Shown here: piece after piece, positions 51,874 through 60,886 of the stretch
Layout of the letters: each line of letters starts with the position of its first letter
Position numbering within the stretch: position 1 is the stretch's first letter
NCBI RefSeq assembly: GCF_037102585.1
Contig: NW_027043819.1
Location: 124,001-188,000 of the forward strand
Direction: 5' to 3'
Source of the DNA: Saccharomycopsis crataegensis
Taxonomy: Eukaryota; Ascomycota; Saccharomycetes; Ascoideales; Saccharomycopsidaceae
Length of the DNA stretch: 64,000 nt
Made by a program: the position numbers and the translations under genes
The notes under the pieces: model-generated
Database searches by the model: none
What the model was told of the DNA's origin: nothing
What the model saw: only the letters and a program-made list of their open reading frames with translations

Positions 51874-54069
51874 ATGAGTACCGCCATCTTCACACGCCCA
51901 AAGGCTTCGGTGGCACCGGATTCATCGTCTAAACCCAGCCAACCCAGGGACCCAGAACCACAATTACTGAGCCAGCACCACCACAACAACGATCATCATC
52001 ATCATCATCATCATCTCAATGGTACCGACGACGACATTCACCTGACAGAATTGGAACAGGAATCAGGCCAAGGCCCCTCGCCTTCCCAATCTCAGAATAT
52101 TAGCAACCCCAACAACTCCAGTCTTTCTGATCTCATCTCCAATAATAATGCTTCCATAAATACCGAAGCCACCACCATGTCCAACGTTGAAGAGGAAGCA
52201 GGGTCCAGTCCGCAAATCCCAACAACAATAACATCATCGTCTCAAGAATTCGTCGCCAGATCTAACCAAGTACCGCTACATTACCACCAATCCCATAATA
52301 TAGAAGCTCCTCCCCACTCCAACAATAACTCTAATAATTCCATTCTGCTGACAAAAGAAGAACAACGACTTGATGTATTGAACCTCGACGCCAGTGAATT
52401 ACAAACTTCATTTAATGTCAAAGTACGCGCGTCGTCTGAGCCTTTTGTCCTCCAGTATGTCGAAAAATTGGTCGATCTGATATCTTCGTGTCACGAACAC
52501 GATAAACTGTCAGCCCCTATAGACCGAGCATTCCCAATTTCCAAAATCGCAACTCCATCACAGCTTCCAGCCGTTTCTTACCCAGCAACCACCGACTCAA
52601 AAACCACAGCGGTCAAAATCATCCACAATGACGACCAACTTTCGACAACTCGTCGTAGAACGTACCCTCAGGATATCGACCACGCGTTTGACCATCCCTC
52701 CATTCAACAGTCTTCAACCCTTAAAAATGACCATACGCTCAATGACTCTGCCAACCAAGAAATTCAAAGAATGAAATTTATGATTTTGAACAAGCGCGAG
52801 AGTAAGAAAAATAAGCGAAACTTTCTTGATGATGATAAAGTTTTGGTGGGCAATAAAGTGTCTGAAGGTCACAGCAATTATATCATGGCCTATAACATGT
52901 TGACAGGTATTCGAGTCGCGGTTTCCCGTTGTTCTGGGATCATGAAACCTTTGAAAGAACAAGACTTCAAAGCTTCGAAAAAGCTCACTTTTGATATAAC
53001 CGGTAATGAACTAACGCCGTCGTCAAGATACGATTTCAAGTTTAAGGATTATTCGCCAAATGTGTTTAGGGAGTTACGCGAGCTTTTTGGCCTCGATCCC
53101 GCAGACTATTTGGTGTCATTAACCGCAAAGTATATTTTATCCGAGGTCAATTCTCCTGGTAAATCGGGGTCGTTTTTTTATTATTCTAGAGATTACAAAT
53201 TCATCATTAAAACAATTCATAGATCAGAACATATCACTCTTCGAAGAATATTGAAAAGTTATCACCAACATGTCAGAAATAACCCGAATACTTTGGTTTC
53301 ACAATTTTATGGGTTACATCGTCTCAAAATGCCGATTAATTTCTCAGGTCAAAAACGGAAAATTTACTTTATCGTGATGAACAACTTATTTCCTGCCAAC
53401 AAGGAAATCCATAGAACTTATGATTTGAAAGGATCACTATGGAAGCGGGAAACTTTGGTTAAAGAAGAACACAAAAAACATAAAGCGGTGCTTAAGGACC
53501 AGAACTGGCTTGCCAACAACCAGCATATGCTTCTTGGACCAAAGAAAAAGAACAAGTTCTTGGAGCAAATAGAGAAAGATGTGGCATTTTTGAAAGCAGC
53601 AAACATTATGGATTATTCGTTGCTCGTGGGGATTCATGATTTGGCAATTGGTAATGTGACCAACCAAAATTTCAGCGTGTTTTATCCGAAAGATTCTACC
53701 AACCGTGATGCCATTAACTCTACCAATCCCATACCGGTCGATGAAGTGGAGGTGGTTGGTCAGCAACTGATTAGACCCATGAACGATTCGGAAAGTGTGA
53801 AATTGACCAGTGTTCAGCAGCAACAACAACAATTTTATTTCTACAATTTTGAATGTGGGTTTAGAGGGACCAATGATCGTGATATTCCTACTGACGAGAT
53901 TTATTATTTGGGGATTATTGATTGTCTAACCAACTACTCATATATCAAGAGGGCAGAAACCGTTATTAAAGGGTTTTATCAAAATAGAAAGCAAATCAGT
54001 GCGGTGCCTGCTGCAGAGTATGGTGATAGATTCTTGAGTTTTATTAAAGAAAAAGGATTCAAGAAGTGA
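51874..54069 (+). CDS. MSS4: Phosphatidylinositol 4-phosphate 5-kinase Mss4
   Basis: Mss4 makes PI(4,5)P2 at the plasma membrane, controlling actin and the PKC1 cell-wall pathway. The first ATG of the frame is at 51874 (MSTAIFTRPKAS), giving 731 aa. Residues 1-290 are low complexity (His run, Ser/Asn/Gln). The kinase domain runs from about 300 to the end: VSEGHSNYIMAYNMLTGIRVAVSRCSG, FKDYSPNVFRELRELFGLDPADYLVSL, the glycine-loop-like SPGKSGSFFYYSRDYKFIIKTI with the catalytic-type Lys, NLFPANKEIHRTYDLKGSLWKRE, MDYSLLVGIHD and GIIDCLTNYSYIKRAETVIKG. All are classic type I PIP kinase motifs. Several CTG codons in the N-terminal part read as Ser. Confidence 0.95.
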   Translation: MSTAIFTRPKASVAPDSSSKPSQPRDPEPQLLSQHHHNNDHHHHHHHLNGTDDDIHLTELEQESGQGPSPSQSQNISNPNNSSLSDLISNNNASINTEATTMSNVEEEAGSSPQIPTTITSSSQEFVARSNQVPLHYHQSHNIEAPPHSNNNSNNSILLTKEEQRLDVLNLDASELQTSFNVKVRASSEPFVLQYVEKLVDLISSCHEHDKLSAPIDRAFPISKIATPSQLPAVSYPATTDSKTTAVKIIHNDDQLSTTRRRTYPQDIDHAFDHPSIQQSSTLKNDHTLNDSANQEIQRMKFMILNKRESKKNKRNFLDDDKVLVGNKVSEGHSNYIMAYNMLTGIRVAVSRCSGIMKPLKEQDFKASKKLTFDITGNELTPSSRYDFKFKDYSPNVFRELRELFGLDPADYLVSLTAKYILSEVNSPGKSGSFFYYSRDYKFIIKTIHRSEHITLRRILKSYHQHVRNNPNTLVSQFYGLHRLKMPINFSGQKRKIYFIVMNNLFPANKEIHRTYDLKGSLWKRETLVKEEHKKHKAVLKDQNWLANNQHMLLGPKKKNKFLEQIEKDVAFLKAANIMDYSLLVGIHDLAIGNVTNQNFSVFYPKDSTNRDAINSTNPIPVDEVEVVGQQLIRPMNDSESVKLTSVQQQQQQFYFYNFECGFRGTNDRDIPTDEIYYLGIIDCLTNYSYIKRAETVIKGFYQNRKQISAVPAAEYGDRFLSFIKEKGFKK

Positions 54070-54548
54070 ATCAATCAATCAAAAGGGTGTGTGTGATTCG
54101 ATTCGATTCAATTTTTTTTGTTTCTTTGTTTGTTTGTTTGTTTTTTTTCATCTTTTATTTCATCTTTCTTTATTTCTTCTACTGACTGCGTTTATTTTTA
54201 TGAGTTTTTGATTTTTGTTGTAATATACGGTTTTTTCTACATTGCATGCTTTTATAATTGATAAATTTTGTAAAAGAAAAAAAAACTAATTTTACATGGT
54301 TGGTTGATGGATGAATGTAGGCAGGCATTCAGTCTATTATAGGCCAATAAATAAAATAATAATAGTGGAGTAATAAATAGAAAATGAAAAATGAAAACTG
54401 AAAAATGAAAAATGAAAAATGAAAAATGAAAAATGAAAAATGAAAAAAAAAAAAAAAAAGGATGTAAAAAAGTTCAAAACTCATAAAGTATATGTAATAC
54501 ACAAAAATGTGCACAAATAATTGATTGACAACATGAAATTTGAATATC
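54070..54548. other. Convergent spacer MSS4 / STE13 with AAAAATG array
   Basis: Includes ATTCG/GTTTG-type short repeats (about 54098-54140) and a 7-bp AAAAATG-type array at 54380-54445 followed by a long A run. No gene is seen. Confidence 0.6.
54380..54445 (+). repeat. 7-bp tandem repeat (AAAAATG-type)
   Basis: About nine near-perfect copies of GAAAAAT/AAAAATG in the spacer, merging into a poly-A run. It lies just beyond the STE13 stop. Confidence 0.9.
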
Positions 54549-57338
54549 TTAAACTCTCAAATATTCAGCATCATCATCATCGTTAGTAAACCCATGAACA
54601 CCAATATTGGTGGCGGCCCCCACCATCGATGCACTTGGTAAATTGCCATTATGATAATCGTAATTATCAAATACATCGAACATCCCATCGAACGCCATTT
54701 TCGCCCACCACAAGATCTTGTTATACATGATGTACCCGCCATTATGGTAGTATATCCCGTGGTTGGAATCCGGGAACATCATCAAGTCATAATTGTTTTC
54801 AACATTGTGCAAATTCAACTTATCGAGAAATTTGAACATATTCTGCACGTGGACGTTATCGTCGCCGGTACCGTGTAATAATAAGAACCGTTTAGTGTTT
54901 TGGAAATTCGTGAAATTTCCGGAACCCCCCACTGACCCGGAAACGTAGTTGGCATTATTAGCACGAGGAGTCGACATGTACCGTTCGGTATAGATCGAAT
55001 CGTATAGTCTCCAGTCGGTGACTGGGGCCCCAGAAATCCCGTACTTGAAGACTTTCTCATGATCGTTTTCAAGGGTCTTGAGGGTCATGTATCCACCATA
55101 ACTGTGGCCGTAAATCAAAGTGCGTTCAAAATCGATAAAAGAGTTTTGGGAAATATAAGTCTTTGCTGCTTGGATTTGGTCGATGGTTTCGTAATGACTC
55201 AAGTTCTGGTATACTGCCGATCTGAATTTCTTGCCTTTGAAACCAGTACCTCTACCATCAACGGTGATCACCACCGCATCAAGGGTCGAACTAATAACTT
55301 GTAAAATACCGACCCCAAATCTCGTAGTGATAAGTTGGGAGTTTGGACCTTGGTAAACGTAGACAAAAAGCGGGTATTTTTTCGATGGATCAAAGTTGGC
55401 AGGCTTAATTTCCCGGAGATTGGCAATAATGTCTTCGGAGTCGTACTGCAAATCTTTGCCAAGATTGATCTCACCAAATGACACGGTTGGAATGTCGTAT
55501 TGTGACAAAGTTCTCGCAAGTTTTTCATTGCTGGTAAGGTTCTTAGAAGTCGATTGGAAAATGTTTTGCAATGTCATCATTTCTGGCTCGTTGAGATCGA
55601 CAATCTTTTGGTATGGAACGTCTGGACCCAAATACGAAATCAAAATGTTCTTGGCGTTAGAACTGAAACTGGCAGTGTAGTACCCGGCATTAGAATCGTC
55701 AACCAAGGCAATGAGATTCTCACCAGTTAGTAAGTCCACAGAATACAAGTGTCTATCGATAGAACTGTACTTGGAAGAGACAAAATAAACTTGGTTATTT
55801 TCTGGATCAAAAGCACTGACCCCTCCCGCCACTTCATATTGGCCGCTGGTTAATACCACTTTCGGTTCGGAAGAGTCGATTGGCGAGAAGTAAACTAAAT
55901 GGTTATAACCATCGACAGCAATTGTATCGATGTAACCATCGGCTTCACGGCCTTTTTCCAAATCTTTAGCAACGTAGACCGTATCATGGGACAACTCGAA
56001 CCAACCATCTTCAATAGTTTCGTGCCTGACAATTTCGTACTTCATATTGATGGCGTCCACTATGACGACTTTCAAGATATTGGAAATACGATTGGTGGTT
56101 CTAAGGAAAAGTTTGTCATTGCCAACCCACAAAATTTCCGTCACAAGGTAATCATTGAATTCTTCGCCTTGATAATTGTTGAAAAGTTCTTCACTTTGGT
56201 TGTTGGCAACGTTGTAAACGTACACTCCGAGATCGGGGTTTTTGTACCCAGCTTTAGGGTATTTCATGTGGTCGGATACTGGGTAAGAATCTTTTGGATT
56301 ATTATCAGCAACGAAAAATTCCAATGGGAAAATCTCCACTTCGGTGTCGTTGAATTTCAAAAACGTGAAATATTCGGATGTTGGAGACCACCACAACGCA
56401 AACTCATCTTCAAAGACTTCTTCTTCATAAACCCAATCTGGTTTACCGTTGAAAATGTTCGCGCCGCCATCAAACGTCACTTGTTCGACGGTGTCGCTGA
56501 TGATATTTTTGAGGTAGATGTTCTTATCGTCTTTGACAAATGCCAATTGCTCAGAGTTTGGCGCCCATTTACTGAAAAACACTTTATCGAAAACACCATC
56601 GGAAACGCTGAGAGGCTTGATAAACTTATTGTCGACATCTAACACCCAGAATAAGTTGACAGATGAATGTCTCCAAATCATGCTTCTGTTGGTAGCAAGC
56701 AACGCGTATTTCAAGTCTGGCGAGGCAATCAAGTCGTCGATTTTGTATTTGACCCCATCGTAGCCAAATTGGGTACTATCATACAATATTTTTTCGTAGC
56801 TGGGGTCTTCAATCTTGTTGATGATGTACTGGTTATTTTTTTTTGTGAGATAAGTACCCCCGGTCTCGACATTCGAACGAATCCACTGGATATCCTTGAT
56901 GTCAGGGGAGAATTTCCCGGTTCTAAGGTCCTTGAGGGTCAAATCAAGTTTTGAATTGATGGCTGGAGGATCGTCGTCATGGATTCCCGACGAGAGTTGC
57001 TGGGCTTCATCGAAAGCGCAAGGTTTATGTTGTAGATAAGGTGAGATGATGACCACTGGTGTGTAATTGGCATTGTTGTTGTTGTAAGACTGCGATTTCA
57101 ACTGATAAAAGATTAAGAATGAGAGAATGAGTCCCACAAAGAAGGCCAGGTGTTTTAATTTCTTTCTCCGGCCATTGAAGGAGGAGGAGTTGTTTTTATT
57201 GTTAGTGTTATCAGATGATAACGACCCAGACTCCAACTTATCCATCATTTGGGTGGTGGTGGTGGTGGTGGTGGTATTGTCCTCATTCCGGCATGCCTTT
57301 TCATTGGCATTGTAGTAGCCAGTGTATTTGGGACCCAT
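54549..57338 (-). CDS. STE13: Type II membrane dipeptidyl aminopeptidase (Ste13/Dap2)
   Basis: This is a dipeptidyl aminopeptidase of family S9B. Ste13 trims alpha-factor in the Golgi and Dap2 is vacuolar. The ATG at 57338 (MGPKYTGYYNANEKACRNED) gives 929 aa, equal to S. cerevisiae Ste13 (931). The frame remains open upstream with other ATGs, but that part overlaps low-complexity promoter sequence. After a basic RRKKLKHL stop-transfer the single membrane segment AFFVGLILSFLIFYQ follows, then the beta-propeller and the alpha/beta-hydrolase domain: YGHSYGGYMTLK with the catalytic Ser, GTGDDNVHVQN with Asp, and DSNHGIYY with His. Ste13 versus Dap2 cannot be settled without phylogeny. It is divergent from UTP16. 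Confidence 0.93.
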   Translation of the reverse strand: MGPKYTGYYNANEKACRNEDNTTTTTTTTQMMDKLESGSLSSDNTNNKNNSSSFNGRRKKLKHLAFFVGLILSFLIFYQLKSQSYNNNNANYTPVVIISPYLQHKPCAFDEAQQLSSGIHDDDPPAINSKLDLTLKDLRTGKFSPDIKDIQWIRSNVETGGTYLTKKNNQYIINKIEDPSYEKILYDSTQFGYDGVKYKIDDLIASPDLKYALLATNRSMIWRHSSVNLFWVLDVDNKFIKPLSVSDGVFDKVFFSKWAPNSEQLAFVKDDKNIYLKNIISDTVEQVTFDGGANIFNGKPDWVYEEEVFEDEFALWWSPTSEYFTFLKFNDTEVEIFPLEFFVADNNPKDSYPVSDHMKYPKAGYKNPDLGVYVYNVANNQSEELFNNYQGEEFNDYLVTEILWVGNDKLFLRTTNRISNILKVVIVDAINMKYEIVRHETIEDGWFELSHDTVYVAKDLEKGREADGYIDTIAVDGYNHLVYFSPIDSSEPKVVLTSGQYEVAGGVSAFDPENNQVYFVSSKYSSIDRHLYSVDLLTGENLIALVDDSNAGYYTASFSSNAKNILISYLGPDVPYQKIVDLNEPEMMTLQNIFQSTSKNLTSNEKLARTLSQYDIPTVSFGEINLGKDLQYDSEDIIANLREIKPANFDPSKKYPLFVYVYQGPNSQLITTRFGVGILQVISSTLDAVVITVDGRGTGFKGKKFRSAVYQNLSHYETIDQIQAAKTYISQNSFIDFERTLIYGHSYGGYMTLKTLENDHEKVFKYGISGAPVTDWRLYDSIYTERYMSTPRANNANYVSGSVGGSGNFTNFQNTKRFLLLHGTGDDNVHVQNMFKFLDKLNLHNVENNYDLMMFPDSNHGIYYHNGGYIMYNKILWWAKMAFDGMFDVFDNYDYHNGNLPSASMVGAATNIGVHGFTNDDDDAEYLRV

Positions 57339-57715
57339 GGGCGATGTTCTGTTTCTATTTGTAGTGGGTGTTCTTCGTCTTCGATGGGAGTGCAGCAAAA
57401 GGTGTAGGTACAACAAGAAATGTGTGCGGGTATATATATATATATATGTATATAAATACAAATATAAATATAATGAATGAATCGATGATGATAACAATTT
57501 ATCCGTTTCGGGAAAAGGAGAGTTGCCGTCTTTAAAGTTCTCTGTGGTTAACAGCGATGGGGCGCCTGCCATGGAGAATAAAACAAAATGGCCGCCCGCC
57601 CACCACACGCGATGAGGAGGGGGAAAAAAAATTGGAAAATTGGAAAATTGGAAAAAAAAAAAAAAAAAAAAAATTGGTGTATTTATGTGGATATATATAT
57701 ATATCAACAATAATA
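57339..57715. promoter_or_regulatory. Divergent promoter STE13 / UTP16
   Basis: No gene. It holds a TA array (57432-57446), TTGGAAAA repeats (57628-57651), an A run (57652-57672) and a further TA array (57692-57702) directly before the UTP16 start at 57716. Confidence 0.5.
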
Positions 57716-58405
57716 ATGACAGCCAATATCAGTAAAGGAGGCTCGTCCTCCGAAGAAGAGTTCCACTCGGCCGCAGAAATCGAGAGTAATAGTGACATTG
57801 TCGAATTAGCCCTAGAAGAAAAAGAAGAAGAAGAAGAAGAAGACGACGACGAATACCAGAGCAGTGATGATGAAGCCCCAGAAGAAGAAGATGTGAACGC
57901 CGGGAAGAACAACGCCGAAGTTCAGGAAAGAGAACTTGAGAAGTTGGAAGCAGAAAAAAAAAAGAACTTGAAAGAACGAAGAAGAACCCAAGACTTGAAG
58001 TTCAAGGAACAAAAGCAGAATAAGACCCAACGAAAGAAGTTGGAAGTCCCAGATTTGTTGCCTCAGGAACTTTTGGAAAACCTTGATAGTGAAGAAGAAC
58101 AAGAAAAGACCGACCAACAATCGCCAAAGAACAAACACACAACCTTCAAGGACGACTATGAAGATGAAGATGAGTTTCTGGGTGACGACCAGAACCTTGC
58201 CCAGCAGTTGAAGAAAACAAAGTTGAAGCTTGCAAGGCAAATGAAAAAACAGCACAAGACTATAGGTAGTATCAATGTCAAACTTTTGAAAAGCAAAAAT
58301 AAGACCAAACTACCTCCTGCTGCTGTCAGGGGAAAGCAGGGGACGATAGATATGCGTGGGAAATGGCTCAAGCGGAGATCATTGGCAAAGAAGTTGAAGA
58401 ATTAG
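57716..58405 (+). CDS. UTP16: SSU processome protein Utp16 (Bud21)
   Basis: Utp16 (Bud21) is a small-subunit processome component needed for 18S rRNA production. The ATG at 57716 gives 229 aa; the upstream in-frame part is promoter sequence. The N-terminus is acidic with Asp/Glu runs, the middle has a basic coiled segment (REEKL-like: QERELEKLEAEKKKNLKERRR), then VPDLLPQELLENLDSEEE, which matches IAELPEELLKNID of S. cerevisiae, and a basic C-terminus LAKKLKN preceded by RGKWLKRRSLAK. The family match is reasonable, based on these anchor motifs; overall conservation is low. Confidence 0.85.
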   Translation: MTANISKGGSSSEEEFHSAAEIESNSDIVELALEEKEEEEEEDDDEYQSSDDEAPEEEDVNAGKNNAEVQERELEKLEAEKKKNLKERRRTQDLKFKEQKQNKTQRKKLEVPDLLPQELLENLDSEEEQEKTDQQSPKNKHTTFKDDYEDEDEFLGDDQNLAQQLKKTKLKLARQMKKQHKTIGSINVKLLKSKNKTKLPPAAVRGKQGTIDMRGKWLKRRSLAKKLKN

Positions 58406-59128
58406 GAGTGATAAATTAATGAAGTTTGCATACCATATTTATTTTCATTGTGTGTTGTATAATAGTTGATCCTTTTTATTATTATGTTTTATCTTGTTTT
58501 GTTTTTGTTTTTTTTTTTTTTTTTTTTGATAGTATTTTTACTATATATGTTGCATCCATCATCATGAAAGAATAGAAAGCTTTACATGTTTACTGCTCTT
58601 TTGTAAATGTTAGACTTTTGCAAGAACATTTGAAAGTCCATGTGTAAAAGAAAAACAATCAAATACGGTGGTTGTGGTTTCCATTTATACTTTTGGGCTG
58701 GAAATAATCGGGTGGATCATCTTGAAGAAGTTTGACAGGTTTGCTGTTGTTTTCTGGCCACTAATAGCAAAATATACAATGAGTTTTTTTTTTTTTCTTC
58801 AAACGTTATCTTGAATTGTTATTTCCCCCATTGGCCATTGTCTTTTAGTTTGCCATGTGCCATTTTCTCGTCTTTTCACTTGATCGTCTTCCCATTACCA
58901 TATAATATATATCTATCTATCTCATCTCGTCAAAGGATCAAAAAAAAACCTCAGCCTTACAAAAACAGAAACAGAAACAGAAACAGAAACAGAAAACAAA
59001 AAATAAAAAACAAAAAATAAAAAATGCTTCGCCATTACCTACAACAGTCAAATCAACAGCTATCTATCACTTTCCTTTGCTAATTAATTAATTGCTAATA
59101 CGCTATCCATTTTTCAAAAAAAGAAAAA
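58406..59128 (+). promoter_or_regulatory. Spacer UTP16 to ATX2 with a uORF
   Basis: Contains a T run (58509-58527), an ACAGAA hexanucleotide array (58964-58994) and a 19-codon upstream open frame at 59024-59083, 45 bases before the ATX2 start. No other gene is seen. Confidence 0.5.
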
Positions 59129-60304
59129 ATGGCATTCACAATCACCGGGCTTGTTTCGTTAGTGGTGCTTTCCACCATAATGGCGATTTTCACTTACATT
59201 TTCGGGCTTCTTCCACTTCATTTGAAATCGTTTAAAAAATCTTTGGATCAAAGACATGCCGAACGACAAGGCCATTCTAATACCACTACAGACTACGATT
59301 CCTGGCTCGACAAATTCTCCAAATTGAGTAATGGGGTTCTCATTGGTACTTCGTTGGTATTGGTGATCCCAGAAGGTATTAGCAGCATGCATTTGGGCAG
59401 CAACGGTGATGACACCGAAGGTTTCACCATGAATATCGCGGGATTTGCCATTCTTCTTGGGTTTGCGTTCATGATGGTCATTGAAAATATCAAAGCGATT
59501 CGTCTAAAAGACGTTGATGAAAATGGCAATGTCAATTACTACGAAGATGTCACCGATGAATCGGCGTTGGATGCAGAAACCTTGTCGAAGCTCCAAAACA
59601 TCACCATCGGCAACTTCCAAGGGAATGGCACCGCAGGAGGAGGGTTCTTGCCACTTTTCCTGCCCCAAGAAGCCAGAGTTTCAAAACTTATAGGCTATTT
59701 GCCAAACTTCAAACCTACTTGGGGGAATTTTAAACTGGTCATTGTCAATGAAACTTTCCTCATTGGCCTCTTGCTTCACTCGGTATCTGACGGTATCGCC
59801 TTTGGGTCCTCATTGTTGACCGGCAGTAATAAACTCAAGATCGCGGTTTTTTCCTCAGTTATAATTCACAAATTCCCAACTTCCTTTGCCATGGCCTGTG
59901 TATTGATGACAAAATACCGTCTCAAGTATAACAACAACAACAACAACAACAACAACGATGCTGCTGCTTCCTCTTCTTCTTTTTCTAGAGTCGAATCCAA
60001 TATCCAACAAATTGTCAAATTGGAAATGTTTTTATTCGCGGCCCTGGCCTCCGTGGCAGCTATCGCCACATATGTGATCATCAACCTCTTTGTCGATAAT
60101 ATTGGCTCGTTATCTTCGGCGTTGCTATTATTCAGCGGTGGTAGTTTCTTATACGTTGCAGTTCATCTTCTCAATAATGAAGCTGATCACATAGAAGGAA
60201 TGTCTAGCCATAAAATCACCGTCAGAGAGAAAAAACAAAGCATCATTCTCAACTTTGTGGGAATGTTGATACCTTTTTGTTTTTCATTTTTAGGTGATGA
60301 GTAA
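59129..60304 (+). CDS. ATX2: ZIP-family transporter of Atx2/ZIP9 type
   Basis: A ZIP-family metal transporter; Atx2 works in Golgi manganese balance in S. cerevisiae and human ZIP9 is its relative. The 391-aa protein starts with a membrane segment (GLVSLVVLSTIMAIFTYIFGLLPL), followed by GVLIGTSLVLVIPEGI (a hallmark of ZIP9), NIAGFAILLGFAFMMVIENI, then the metal-binding helices LLLHSVSDGIAFGSS (HSxxDG) and IIHKFPTSFAM (HKxP). The Asn/Ser-rich cytosolic loop (NNNNNNNN, about 270-285) is an insert. It is longer than S. cerevisiae Atx2 (313). Metal specificity cannot be read from sequence. Confidence 0.85.
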   Translation: MAFTITGLVSLVVLSTIMAIFTYIFGLLPLHLKSFKKSLDQRHAERQGHSNTTTDYDSWLDKFSKLSNGVLIGTSLVLVIPEGISSMHLGSNGDDTEGFTMNIAGFAILLGFAFMMVIENIKAIRLKDVDENGNVNYYEDVTDESALDAETLSKLQNITIGNFQGNGTAGGGFLPLFLPQEARVSKLIGYLPNFKPTWGNFKLVIVNETFLIGLLLHSVSDGIAFGSSLLTGSNKLKIAVFSSVIIHKFPTSFAMACVLMTKYRLKYNNNNNNNNNDAAASSSSFSRVESNIQQIVKLEMFLFAALASVAAIATYVIINLFVDNIGSLSSALLLFSGGSFLYVAVHLLNNEADHIEGMSSHKITVREKKQSIILNFVGMLIPFCFSFLGDE

Positions 60305-60321
60305 ATAGGACCTGTGGTTTG

Positions 60322-60363
<42 letters not shown>

Positions 60364-60886
60364 GTTATTCTTTTTTTTTTTTTCTTCCATGGAATTATTC
60401 GCTACTTTTATATTATTATTATAATCCTATGATATCATTGCTAATTACTGTGAATTACATTATGCTTTTCTCAACATATAAATATTCCTCATCCATCCAA
60501 TAAAAGATACTGTTGATTTTCAAGGCTTTTCATTATATTAGAACACCGTAAACTTCAGGCATATATATATATATATATATTAACGTTCATTCTCAGAAAA
60601 ATAACATATTACAACAAATAAACAAATTCGGGGCAAAATCAAAAAAAAAAAAAAATTATTGGATGATTATAAAAAAGCAAAACAAAAAATACATGAGTAC
60701 AATAAAGATAAAAAAAATAAAATAATATAAAAATAAAATTGCAAGAAATTAAAGAATGTTGACCTTTTTGATACAAAGATCATAGAAAAATAATAAGCTT
60801 AAAACAGATCCACCGTCAAGTGAGGTGAAAAAAAAAAAAAAAAAAAATTAAGAGCAGCATGAATAAAAAAAATACTTGGTTGTCAA
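60305..60886. other. Convergent spacer ATX2 / PKC1
   Basis: AT-rich, with an ATT array (60323-60363), a TA array (60560-60580) and several A runs (60639-60656, 60825-60847). No gene is recognised. Confidence 0.55.

Noticed and set aside
55899-56642. 247-aa plus-strand frame inside STE13
   Set aside because: It is antisense to the conserved propeller domain of STE13, which is a certain gene; no recognisable motif.
57339-57710. N-terminal extension of STE13 to an upstream ATG
   Set aside because: The extra sequence comes from AT-rich promoter repeats (YLYLYL, FFFFF) and overlaps the UTP16 promoter; the ATG at 57338 gives the expected length.
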